Below are positions 1-9,111 of a DNA stretch of 64,000 nt, piece after piece. The notes beneath the pieces are model-generated. The model was not told the origin of the DNA. It ran no database searches and saw nothing but the letters and a program-made list of their open reading frames with translations. A program made the translations under genes and the position numbers. The stretch is from Rotaria socialis (taxonomy: Eukaryota > Rotifera > Eurotatoria > Philodinida > Philodinidae), in contig CAJNYU010000048.1 of NCBI GenBank assembly GCA_905331475.1, forward strand, positions 124,001-188,000. The letters run 5' to 3'. Position 1 is the first letter of the stretch. Each line of letters opens with the position of its first letter.

Positions 1-792
1 TTGGAGCAAGTTTTCTTTAATTCATAGCTGAACTTTTGAAACTTGCTCCAGTAACCTCACCCACGGCAATATATAACGTTGACTTTCACCATTGAATTAC
101 GTATTGTCGTAACGTTTGCTGCTTCTAATATATGCTCAAATAATGATGAATATAATACGTTGATGTGCTTCGCTGAATATGACGAAAGAGAAAATGATCA
201 ACCAACCTTCAATATGTTCATTTTAGATTTTTATTCTCGTCCTTTCGCTATGCAGCAATCTTAAGGATGCGGTTAATGTACTGCCCATGAAAAAAAATTT
301 AAAAAAAATGTGCATTTGCACGCGTTCTTTTTTTTGAGCATGATTTTGCTAGAACATTTGCGTGTTTCATGAAACGCGTTTCAACTGGTTTTTGATAAAT
401 AAAAACGCAAAAAGCAAACCTATAATGCTTTCTGTAAATTGCGTTTTTCCTCAGTTGCAACACCTCGTCTTTTTCGATAAACACGTTTAAACCATTGAGA
501 ATATTTTACGATGCGACGATGAATAGATTCGAACTTTGAGCATTTTAATCGACTTACTTGATGAAGTTGCGTCGTACTTACAGATAACATTAGGGTAATT
601 ACACGTCTATACTTAGTGAATATAAGAAATTTTGTATTTTATTCGGCACTTACCGAAGTTTCGAAATAATCTCTCTGCCTTTTCCATATCAATATTATTA
701 CATATGATGGGAAATATGAATTTGCGACAAAATCGAATTCATTAAAATCAACTCTATTTTTGACAAAATAAAAACTGTAGTGGTATAGCGGT
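1..792. other. Gene-poor AT-rich left edge
   Basis: No gene is supported here; the short open frames have low complexity and no splice-linked partners. A perfect 12-bp inverted repeat (2-13 with 39-50, TGGAGCAAGTTT and its complement) could form a hairpin. Around 320-480 there are several AAACGCG/GCGTTT motifs that recur near 2540-2700, which suggests old, diverged repeat copies. Confidence 0.5.
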
Positions 793-1866
793 CAGTGGCG
801 TAGCCAGCAGGTTAGCAATTGGGCAATTGCCACCCAAACCAAATTTTATTGCCACCTAATTTTTTTTTAATGTGGGTAATTGCCCATTGTTAAAAATATT
901 AAAACCTGTGTACATTTAAAGATGTAAGGAGTGTTTTATTTCAACACATTTTCTTTTGATGAGATTTAATCAAGTGATTTAAAAAATCAATTTGCAATCT
1001 CTTCCAGTCAAGGAATGATCACAATAATAATTCATTGATATTATTTGTTTTTTTTATTAATGTTCATTATACTATTTTTTCTTCTGTTTATGCTTATTTA
1101 TGCTATTTCTTGTTCTATCCAAGCAGACAAACATTGCCGAAAACGCGCTTAAACGCACAGAAAAAAGTCAAAAATCAAGAAAAAGGGGGCGTGTTTGCAT
1201 GACAATCGGGGTTCCCTACTGTGAGCGAAAAACGCCTATTTTTCGCCCTTTTTATACGTTTTAAGGTGTTTCCAGTCAAATAACGCGTGTAAATGCATTA
1301 GAAAACCACAAAAAGTGGTCGTGTTTTTCGTAGTCGTTATCCGTGCCGAGATCATAATTATGTTTCTTGAGTATAATAAAAAAATGACAAGTTTTTGTTT
1401 TTTTGAATGCATTTACAAGCATTATTTGACTGGAATCGCGTTAAAACGTATAAAAAGGGCGAAAAATAGGCGTTCTTCGCTCACGGTCGGACACCCCGAT
1501 TGTCTTCCAAGCACGCCCACTTTTTCTCGATTTTTGACTTTTTTCTGTGCGTTTAAGCGCGTTTTCGACAAAGTTTGTCTGCTTGGGTATTGATATTTGT
1601 TTATGACTTTTCAAATAAAATATTCAAATGTATGAAATTGAAGAATACATTCCGAAATATGGGGAAAAAATCAGTGAATTTATCTATTAATGCAGGATGA
1701 CTAATTTCTCTTCCAGTAAATAACGGCTTCTGTAATGCTGATATTTAAAAAAAAAGTTATTGCTAACTAGAGTTTTTAATTGCCCACTATTGCCACCCAA
1801 TAAAAACAAGTTCGCTGGTAAATTGCCATCTACTTAAAAAATCCTGGCTACGCCACTGATAGCGGT
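785..1866. mobile_element. Non-autonomous hAT transposon with 8-bp target duplication
   Basis: The element proper is 793-1858 (1066 bp). It begins CAGTGGCGTAGCCAG (793-807) and ends with the exact reverse complement (1844-1858). It is flanked by a perfect 8-bp direct repeat, ATAGCGGT, at 785-792 and 1859-1866. An 8-bp target duplication with CAGTGGCG-type ends is the hallmark of the hAT superfamily. Subterminal sequence is also inverted: GGGCAATTGCCACCC near 820 pairs with a related block near 1785. No transposase is encoded, so it would depend on an enzyme supplied elsewhere. The perfect target duplication and matching ends suggest a fairly recent insertion. Confidence 0.9.
1119..1586. repeat. 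Long internal foldback inside the hAT element
   Basis: Arm 1119-1300 is inverted at about 1406-1586, leaving a loop of about 105 bp. Both arms carry matching blocks in reverse order: CCAAGCAGACAAAC, the GCGCTTAAACGC region, CGCCCTTTTTATACGTTTTAA, CCAGTCAAATAA and TGTAAATGCATT. Arms of about 180 bp with scattered mismatches would make a long hairpin RNA if transcribed. There is no obvious target duplication around the foldback itself, so it may belong to the element's body rather than being a separate nested insertion. Confidence 0.8.
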
Positions 1867-3127
1867 ATAAACATTTTGCATTTGCCGCAAATTCAAATTC
1901 CCTATGAAGTCTATTATTATATATCTAGAACTAATTCCAATAGTTTCTGGGTTTAGCATTTTCTTTTCAATTTCTTTTTAATATCAATTTACATTAATTT
2001 AAGTATAAAATCAATCTAAATTATGAGAGGTTACTTTCAAAAGAAATTAAAAATCATTCAAAATAAAATATTTTTTAAAAATTATTATTTGGATCAAATC
2101 AATTTTTATAAATGTAAATTGCTCCCTCCCTTAAATATTTTTTGATAATAAATAATGATAGTTTTAAATTCTTTTGTTTTTAACTATATGAATATTTTGA
2201 CTTTCAGTATAATCGAGGTATTTAGTGGCCTTTTTATTTGATTCATCACTAGATAAAATGCTGACAAAAACTTCTAGATAGTATATCTATATAAGTATTC
2301 AAGCTGACAAGAAAGAGAAGAAGAGAACTAAGCTATTATCTAAACAAAGTATAGTAAAATCAACAAATAGTGTATATTCATTCTTTTTTAATACATTTTT
2401 GTTTGAGCAGCAAGTCTATACAAATTAAACTTTAGCTCTAAATATTCAAAAAAAGAAGTGACGCCTAAAATACTAATATTCTTTTATTTAACACTTTGAA
2501 GTAATTTAAAAGAGTTACTTTTCGTTAAAAAACACTGTTGCAACGTATTTCCGAACGCATTTAAATGACTTTTATTAAAACGCGTTTCAAATGAAAAATC
2601 CTGTTGAAAAATTAATCAACACGAAGAACACCTTCTTTCCTTAATATTTTGGGTTTAAACGCCAAAATAGCGTTGTTTTTTAAAAACCTTGCGTTGAAAC
2701 GTATATGTTCTCGAATTTTTTTTCATGGATGCTATCATTAATCATATGTATATGATTTCGATTAAAGCGAAAGATATTTCTATAGAGAAAAGCGAAAAAA
2801 AAGGACTACTCACAAGCAATGCAATAAGAATAACTGTTTTCTCGCCTTCCATGCCTTCTAAGGTTTCTTGTTCGTAGAAAAAGTACTTCAATAAAGTAAA
2901 CCTTCATGTTTGCCCGTATTGTTTTTCAGTTCATTAAACTTTATAGTATGAAGTTTTGACAAAAACAAATCTCAATAAAATGCTAAAATGAATAGTAGAA
3001 ATCGATTTTTCTTTGGTCGAGATTATATGGAGTTCTTCTATAGTAAGTGAAGAGTATTCAAATGATTTTTAAAGTCTTGATCATAATTTTGGATAAAATT
3101 AAGCAAAAATTTTCAAGAAGCAATTAG
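1867..3127. other. AT-rich intergenic region, no gene seen
   Basis: No open frame with splice partners or a recognisable domain was found. The stretch 2530-2720 contains AACGCATTT/AAACGCGTTTCAA motifs resembling those at 330-440 in roughly inverted order, which may mark a decayed repeat pair. Confidence 0.4.
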
Positions 3128-3128
3128 A

Positions 3129-3476
3129 GTGTTTATTTTCAATTCTTCCAATCGAGTGAAAGATGTTAAAGAAGGAATCCTTGTCGCCGGTGGTCAAGGC
3201 AAAGGAAACGATCTAACACAATTATCGTTTCCGCATGGAACTGTTGTCGATCAAATGGGTGCTGTCTATGTACCAGATGGAGGAAATCAACAGCTCATGC
3301 GATGGTCTCATGGAACTAGGCAAGGTCATACTATTGTTGGTAGTAACGGTCGAAGTGAACAATCAAATAAATTCAACTGGTCTTTTGGTTTATCCTTCGA
3401 TCGATATGGAAACGTCTATGTGGTTGATTTGTATAATCATCGAGTTCAAAAGCTTCGAATAGACATAGACTCTTAA
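3129..3476 (+). pseudogene. NHL-repeat protein fragment
   Basis: The frame encodes one to two NHL beta-propeller repeats. Visible motifs are ILVAGGQGKGNDLTQLSFP, then VVDQMGAVYVPD, a spacer ending MRWSHG, then GLSFDRYGNVYVVDLYNHRV. NHL repeats normally occur as six-bladed propellers, and bdelloid genomes carry many such genes. Only about two blades are present here, with a stop directly after them (TAA at 3474-3476). The frame has no ATG at its start. An AG at 3126-3127 could be a splice acceptor, but no upstream exon with further blades is visible. It is either a terminal exon whose partners were lost or a gene relic. The domain call is firm; the status is inferred. Confidence 0.6.
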
Positions 3477-3694
3477 ATTTATTGAAAGGACGTGGGTATT
3501 GTTTCATGGACCTCGCGCACACGCACACCCACATCCCCATGCCTAGATTTCGCTTTCAATGTAATGTATGTTCAAAATTCTATTGTAGTGAAAATTGCGA
3601 TTGAATCATTAAAACTTTCGAATCTAGAAAAAGAAAGGAAAAGATTTATTATTGTTTTTCTTGAACTTGAAAGAATGCAAAGCAATGAGCTCGT

Positions 3695-5161
3695 TTAATA
3701 CAGTACTAATTGCAAACAGATGAAGCTGATGATCACCATCATATGAAATGAGCTAATTGCTGATGATCGAGAAGTTGGTACAGTCTGGTCCGGTAGTAAA
3801 CCATAAACATATAGTAATCGAGTCGCTTCTCGACGCCCACTTAGAAATGCACCATGAGAAAATCCATAATACTGGGTAGCTGTAGCCTCGCCTGCAAAAA
3901 GAAGTTGATTACTTACCGGCTCACTCATATGTATCATATCTGCATGTGTCTGATTCACAGAAATATGAGAGTATGAACCATAAGAAAATGGATCTTGTGC
4001 CCAACGTGTTATGTAGCTATCAATTGGCATGGGAATAGTTACATTTGGAAACATTTCCTGTAGAACATTTCGTACTGCTGTTACGACTTGTCCGTCGGAA
4101 AGTGTGGTCTCCATTTTATAAGCCTCCTCGCCAAAGTAAAAACAAAATAGAGCTGGTCGATCGTGCCATTTATTGGCGTTAACCCATGAACCGAATAATT
4201 TTGGTGTCGATGAGACACGCATAAAATAGTAATTGGTAGAGTCCCACCATGCTTTGTCCCATAATAAAATAGCTTTATCTAAGATTCCATATCCTAATCG
4301 ATCAATGGCATTCAATTTCCATTCAGGAAGAGGAGGACTAAATTCAATTTTTCTAGCTTTTAACACTCCCAATGGTACTGTTAATAGAATAAAATCTGCT
4401 TGATACACATGTCCATTTGCAGTTAGTACTTCGGCTAATTCTTGATTGTAACTAATACGAGTTACGACTTGTTCCAATCGAATATCGCCACTTTTCACAT
4501 CTTTAGTCAAATAGTCAATTATTGCTTTGAAACCAGTTTCATGAAATACATGTTCTTCGCCATAGTGTAATCCAGTAATATCCATGTAATTTTTGGCGCC
4601 TATTTTGTCAAGTTCAGTTGCTTCGTTACCTTCGATCAGTGTATGCAAAATACTGTAAAAGGCATATCGTTCTTGCACAGTGAAATTCCTCATATTGGCA
4701 AATATGTTAGCATAGTACTCGAAAGATGCATCGTCTGTGGCCATTTTAGTTTCTTCTCGAACATAGTCCACAAAATCTTCGAACCACTCTTCAACATTTG
4801 ATGGCTTCTGATTGGCAGGATAGAAAGCAAGCAAATCATCTACAGGTGTGCTTCTCGTGGGAATTTTAGCTGCTCGAGCAATTTCCCATATAGGATTTGT
4901 TAGATCCCCGCCTGGAATCGATCCATTTATACCGTGAATCCATGCTCCTCCTAAATCAATCATGTGGCCATTCTTCGTGCGAAGAGAAAATATTCGGCCA
5001 CCGGTACGATTTCGTCCTTCAATTACAATAGTTTTTACTCCATTTTCTCGCAATAAACGAGCGGCTTCTAAGCCCGATAAACCAGCACCAATGATCAATA
5101 CTTGGGTTCTAGTTACATTCGATGAATCGAACAAATTTTTCGATTCCGAGAACCGATTGTC
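3695..5161 (-). CDS. Flavin-dependent polyamine oxidase-like protein, 5' exon missing
   Basis: This long uninterrupted minus-strand exon encodes an FAD amine oxidase. The N-terminal dinucleotide fold reads VLIIGAGLSGLEAARLL, followed by GRNRTGGRIFS and LGGAWIHG. The C-terminal FAD-contacting segment reads LLFAGEATATQYYGFSHG. Family members oxidise polyamines such as spermine or N-acetyl-polyamines, releasing hydrogen peroxide; the exact substrate cannot be read from sequence. No covalent-flavin cysteine of monoamine-oxidase type is seen. The frame has no ATG before the FAD fold. It opens directly after an AG (acceptor at 5162-5163), so a first exon, possibly carrying a signal peptide, lies upstream and was not found. 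The last 15 residues are strongly hydrophobic after a serine-rich spacer, which suggests a GPI-anchor signal or tail anchor. Confidence 0.85.
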   Translation of the reverse strand, partial: DNRFSESKNLFDSSNVTRTQVLIIGAGLSGLEAARLLRENGVKTIVIEGRNRTGGRIFSLRTKNGHMIDLGGAWIHGINGSIPGGDLTNPIWEIARAAKIPTRSTPVDDLLAFYPANQKPSNVEEWFEDFVDYVREETKMATDDASFEYYANIFANMRNFTVQERYAFYSILHTLIEGNEATELDKIGAKNYMDITGLHYGEEHVFHETGFKAIIDYLTKDVKSGDIRLEQVVTRISYNQELAEVLTANGHVYQADFILLTVPLGVLKARKIEFSPPLPEWKLNAIDRLGYGILDKAILLWDKAWWDSTNYYFMRVSSTPKLFGSWVNANKWHDRPALFCFYFGEEAYKMETTLSDGQVVTAVRNVLQEMFPNVTIPMPIDSYITRWAQDPFSYGSYSHISVNQTHADMIHMSEPVSNQLLFAGEATATQYYGFSHGAFLSGRREATRLLYVYGLLPDQTVPTSRSSAISSFHMMVIISFICLQLVLY

Positions 5162-5604
5162 CTATAACAAATAGTCAGATGGGAACATCATCTTTTTGAA
5201 AAGTATGAGTTGCCTTAGATTTTACTTCTTTCTTTAAACATTCGGTGATGGAGAAAAATCTACCAGTTTCTCATGAATATGTATGTTGAAGATGGAAGTT
5301 GTTTTTACAAATTAGACAGTATACTTTTTTGATTTGATGTGTTCTAGCGATTTCCGGAAAATTCATTTTAGCACATCTATAGACGACAATCATAAAGCGA
5401 ACATATAAGGCATATAGGGCATATGGGGCATATAAGGAGAATTTGCCTACTCTCGCGTATACGATGTGCCGCCAATCACGTGGTATGCTAACCAGCTCTA
5501 AATGAGAATTTAAACAAAGTTATACGTTTGTTTACATATTCGTATTTGAATCTTAGATTGCTCTTCGAATAAACTTCATTCGAGGACTAAATATTTCACA
5601 AAAT
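5162..5604. other. Region upstream of the amine oxidase, with minisatellite copy
   Basis: This should contain the missing first exon and promoter of the amine oxidase, but no candidate exon could be fixed. At about 5402-5440 there is a short CATATAAGG/CATATAGGG array. It is the same 9-bp minisatellite family as 6166-6345 in the opposite orientation. Confidence 0.4.
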
Positions 5605-5865
5605 ATGAATGAAGAAGAGGATTTTGTCAGAAATCTCGCTTACTTCCGTTTCATTTCTATCAAACTTCAATACGTTATTGAGGAAAGCATAGTGAGTTTT
5701 GTCCTCTATATGATGTATAGTTATTGCTTCCATTGTTGAACTGAGCAAGATGTTCGTTTTATTATATTATAAAATGCATCTTTTAAATAATAATTTCAAT
5801 CAGGGATCGACTTTATTTATAATTTTCATCAACGATTTTTCTCAAGCAACAGCTATCCTGTCCGA
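5605..5865 (+). CDS. Possible two-exon 5' end of an unknown gene
   Basis: An ATG at about 5605 starts a 29-codon frame (MNEEEDFVRNLAYFRFISIK...) that ends at a good donor, GTGAGT, near 5692. After an intron ending TTTCAATCAG, the same phase continues in GSTLFIIFINDFSQATAIL... and reaches a second donor, GTATGT, near 5866. The two pieces join in frame and their codon use looks coding. No third exon was found; the next kilobase is minisatellite and repeat. It may be a gene truncated by rearrangement, or its next exon may be far away. I do not recognise the protein. Confidence 0.35.
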
Positions 5866-5998
5866 AGGTATGTATTCTTAATAAAAAGTAATTTCCCGAA
5901 AAGATCTTAGCCTTCATCATTGCCACTAACACCCTCACTCTTATACCAATCGGTGACTGTCAAAATTACTTTCCAATTAATTCTTTTATATAAAGGAT

Positions 5999-6063
5999 GG
6001 GTGTGCGTGTGGGTGTGTTTGTGTTTCTGGCATTGAATTAAACCCCACACCCACACCCTCCCA
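5999..6063. repeat. GT-rich block inverted into a CA-rich block
   Basis: GGGTGTGCGTGTGGGTGTG (from about 5999) faces CCCCACACCCACACCCTCCC (from about 6044), forming an imperfect inverted repeat with a short loop. The units include TGTGGG, which resembles the telomeric repeat reported for the bdelloid Adineta. With only one or two units per side this is weak evidence of telomeric origin. Confidence 0.4.
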
Positions 6064-6165
6064 AACCATAAGATAGCAGAAAAGATGACGGCAACCCATA
6101 TGCACCGCAAAACTATTAGAGAGAGAGAGTCGCCATGCCTTCACCCTCATAGAGAGAGACGAGAT

Positions 6166-6345
6166 GTGCCGTATATCCCCTATATGCCCTATATGCCATA
6201 TATCCCCTATATGCCCTATATGCCATATATCCCCTATATGCCCTATATGCCCTATACTCCTTATATGCCATATTTGCCTTATATCCCCTATATGCATTAT
6301 ACTCCTAATATGCCATATATGCTTTATATGCCCTATAAGATAATC
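6166..6345. repeat. 9-bp minisatellite (CCTATATGC type), open on both strands
   Basis: About twenty 9-bp units alternate between CCTATATGC, CATATATCC and CCTATATCC variants, with higher-order 27-bp periodicity. Because 9 is a multiple of three, several frames stay open: the plus strand reads as proline-tyrosine-methionine repeats, and the minus strand as histidine-isoleucine-glycine/tryptophan repeats. There is no upstream coding context, so these are taken as chance open frames of a tandem repeat rather than genes. Confidence 0.85.
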
Positions 6346-7151
6346 GTAGTTGCTTGAATTGTTTGGTTTGTCCAATGAGCAGATTCAATTTCCGGAAATT
6401 CATTTTGTATGCAAAATACATTCAATGTCCTGGAAATTTCTATAACGCATCATACGAATTTTTTATTGCGGCATCATTCAGATGCAGTTTGATGGTGATA
6501 ATGTGATGGATAAAAGAGTTACACTCACATCCACAGTCTCAAGATAGTACATATAACTTTCTCTAAACACTGTATGATGGAGAAGAGAATAAAGACAAGA
6601 GATTTGCGAGACCGGGACTAGAAATCTTGATCTCACACATGTTGCAAGGACACTTTCGGTTAGCACTCTGAGGGTAAGAATAACAATTTTACAACAATTC
6701 TACTAAATTATTGATGCCTACTTACACGAGTGTGGTGCTCTTGAAAATGCGCCGAAACAGCAAAACATACAGAAAAGAGCAATAACAGTTGCATAGTATC
6801 AGCTATCTGTAGTCAAATGAACCAATAAAAAAAGGAAGTATTTCAAAAACAGAACAGATATAAAATGCTTACATTTTTAGGTTTTTGACTTATATAGCAA
6901 TGACGCACATCTTTTTGTATTTAAGCCCAATAAAGATAAGAACGAACGTAAGTGTTCGCGTCAGTAGATGATATTTACTGACGCTAGTCGTTCTGTTTCT
7001 TCGTTTTATCTGTTGTGATTATCTCTAGTTTTATTTGTTACGTAATATTTATTTCTACTATGACTAATCCTCGTGATTGATTTTCATTCGCTATTACAGA
7101 GTTGTTGGTTTTTCTTCTTCTCGGTTATTAGCAGGCCTGGGGAATATGATG
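6346..7151. other. Intergenic, no gene seen
   Basis: Only short frames without domain or splice support are present. Near 6388 the sequence TTTCCGGAAATTCATTTTG resembles TTTCCGGAAAATTCATTTT near 5353, so the minisatellite region is flanked by a short direct repeat. Confidence 0.4.
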
Positions 7152-7984
7152 GATACGACCAGGGTGGCCAGATCAAAAATTGAATAGTCAGAAAGTACTT
7201 TTTCAAAATCAGAAAACAATCAGAAACAATCTCTGAAAAATCAGAAATTAATCAGAAAATGGCAGTTTTTGACAAATTAGTAGATCTTCCGCTAAAATAC
7301 TGACATCTAAAATTCTGCTGCATTTCGGTTCACTGACTGCAATTTTATTTTCAAAGATATTTAAATAACACGAAAGAAACTATAGTGAATATATTGTTTA
7401 GCTAATACGCAAACATCAATAAAAGATACTTAATGTTGAGCTTATTTTTAAATTTAAAACTCGTTCACAGAAACGAGCAGAACTAAATCACATACATTCT
7501 GCGTAGATTAAGAAATCCAACGAGAAAAAAAACGTTAAATTCCATCATCTCGGTATCGTTATTCATATTTCATATCTTTTGGAATTTGCTCTAGAAAGTT
7601 TGTTTAAGATAACATATGCTAATAAAAACCGTCTCAAGAATTATTATCAATCGCTTTTATTTTAATTTAAGCATTATCTGGTTTTATGTTACTGGATTAC
7701 GATAATCGGACTATAAATACTTCATATTCATATAACCAACAATCAATTCTACTCCAGAATTCGAAGGCGAAATATAAAAGACGATTAATACAGAAAATTG
7801 ATGAAACACTGTTGATTTATTATAGTAATGGGTTATAATCGTACCTAATTTCAGTGGCAAAGCAATGATCTGAAAATATTCCAAATTCAGAAAAAATCAG
7901 AAGATCAGAAAAAAAATCTGAAACGTGTTCAAAATTCAGAAATTTTTCCTAGTTTTCAGAAGACCTGGTCATCCTGGATACGAC
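7152..7984. mobile_element. Second non-autonomous hAT element with 8-bp target duplication
   Basis: The element proper is 7160-7976 (817 bp). It starts CAGGGTGGCCAGATC and ends with the complement of CAGGATGACCAGGTC, an imperfect terminal inverted repeat. It is flanked by a perfect 8-bp direct repeat, GATACGAC, at 7152-7159 and 7977-7984. Both ends carry many AATCAGAAA/TTCAGAAA motifs, clustered at 7190-7260 and 7865-7960, likely subterminal transposase-binding repeats. No transposase is encoded. The ends differ from those of the first hAT element, so it is a different family. Confidence 0.85.
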
Positions 7985-8039
7985 ATTATATTGATGTCTT
8001 CTTATGTCATATAATTAATAACATTGGATAAGTATGGAG

Positions 8040-8324
8040 TCAAAGATGATCGTCAAGTAATTTTGTACATTTTGGCCCTGATATCTCTGTTTGTTTCCAT
8101 ATTTTATTAATGAGAGGCTTCGGACAATTTTCAATATAATACTTGTGACCAACAGTCTTGCCTTTATCTACACTGAGGACTATTTGATTTAAAGAATATA
8201 CTAAACCACGTTTTGACTAAAATCTGTCTTCATGGACAATGGTCTTTGACGATTCATCTGCAATAAGCAAGCTACCATCAGAGAACTTATGACTAACCTA
8301 TCTAAAATAAATCCACATCCCATC
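8040..8324 (-). pseudogene. Degenerate mariner-type transposase fragment
   Basis: One minus-strand frame with two internal stops reads DGMWIYFR, then ESSKTIVHEDRF, then SVDKGKTVGHKYYIENCPKP and finally ISGPKCTKLLDDH. This order matches the central catalytic part of mariner transposases: the GDE-WIY block with the first aspartate, the RRDRF-like block, the DKGKT---YY block and the IKLLHDN block with the second aspartate. The family uses a DD34D catalytic triad. Here the first motif has lost its normal GDE context, the second is altered, and stops fall after the first block and after the DRF block. It is clearly dead. Terminal repeats were not identified. Confidence 0.7.
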
Positions 8325-9111
8325 ACTAGTAGTGCTAGAACGCAACTACCATGATCGAACAAAATTTCACTAAATTTTAAAAACAATGAAATATGATTAG
8401 CCCATGTGGTATCCAAGGTACCTAAAATTATTTTCGAAAAAGAGTTCAAAAAAAATTCTAACAAGCTGTTAGAAAGGATTCAACTTGATATATATATATA
8501 TATAATCATGGCAGCTATCATCAACATTTAATAAAATAAAACTTGAACTTGAGCTTTCTCTTTTTTTTTAATGATTTTTTAAATTGCAGAATTTTTGGTC
8601 AGATCTATGTGCTTTGCTTTGCTGAAAGTTTTTCTTATAGCGCATTTCCAATTGTACGTACAAGCAGTGGGCAGCTTTTCAGCAAGATATCCGATCAAGT
8701 TCTTGTTACATACGGATAGCAACGTACCTTATTTGATAACCTGCCGAAAATTGGTCCATTCCTAGGCTACCCTGAAAGCAATATACTGTCACCAGAGTAT
8801 ATTATTGTGTGCTTCCAAAAATGAATGGTATCGCTTCAGCAAACTTTTTCTCGCTCGACAGATGTCGCTTTCATTCAATAATAATTAGACAAGAATTAAA
8901 CTGTTCAAATCAATTTTTCTAATAAAATATGCTCTAAGATAATTGCTTCTAGATAGATAATAAGTATGTTTCTTTTGAAATTAATTTTAGCCAATAAAAA
9001 TTCATTTGTCATCTCACCTAGAAACGAACTTACAAGAACGTGTAAAATGAAAGTATGATGATCAATTAAATTGTCACTAAGACAAAAACCGACGAGTTTA
9101 GTATTCGAAAA
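8325..9111. other. Intergenic upstream of DRC3
   Basis: The part next to the mariner fragment may hold further eroded transposase sequence on the minus strand (to about 8465). A TA microsatellite lies at about 8489-8505. The stretch 9050-9111 is the likely 5' UTR and promoter of DRC3; no motif stands out. Confidence 0.4.

Noticed and set aside
5986..6375. Long minus-strand frame of His-Ile-Gly/Trp repeats, and the plus-strand PYM frame at 6085-6357
   Set aside because: Both are read-outs of the same 9-bp tandem repeat with no upstream exon, promoter or domain.
8201..8464. Minus-strand hydrophobic frame that looked like a membrane protein
   Set aside because: A different frame of the same strand matches mariner transposase blocks, so this frame is an out-of-frame shadow.
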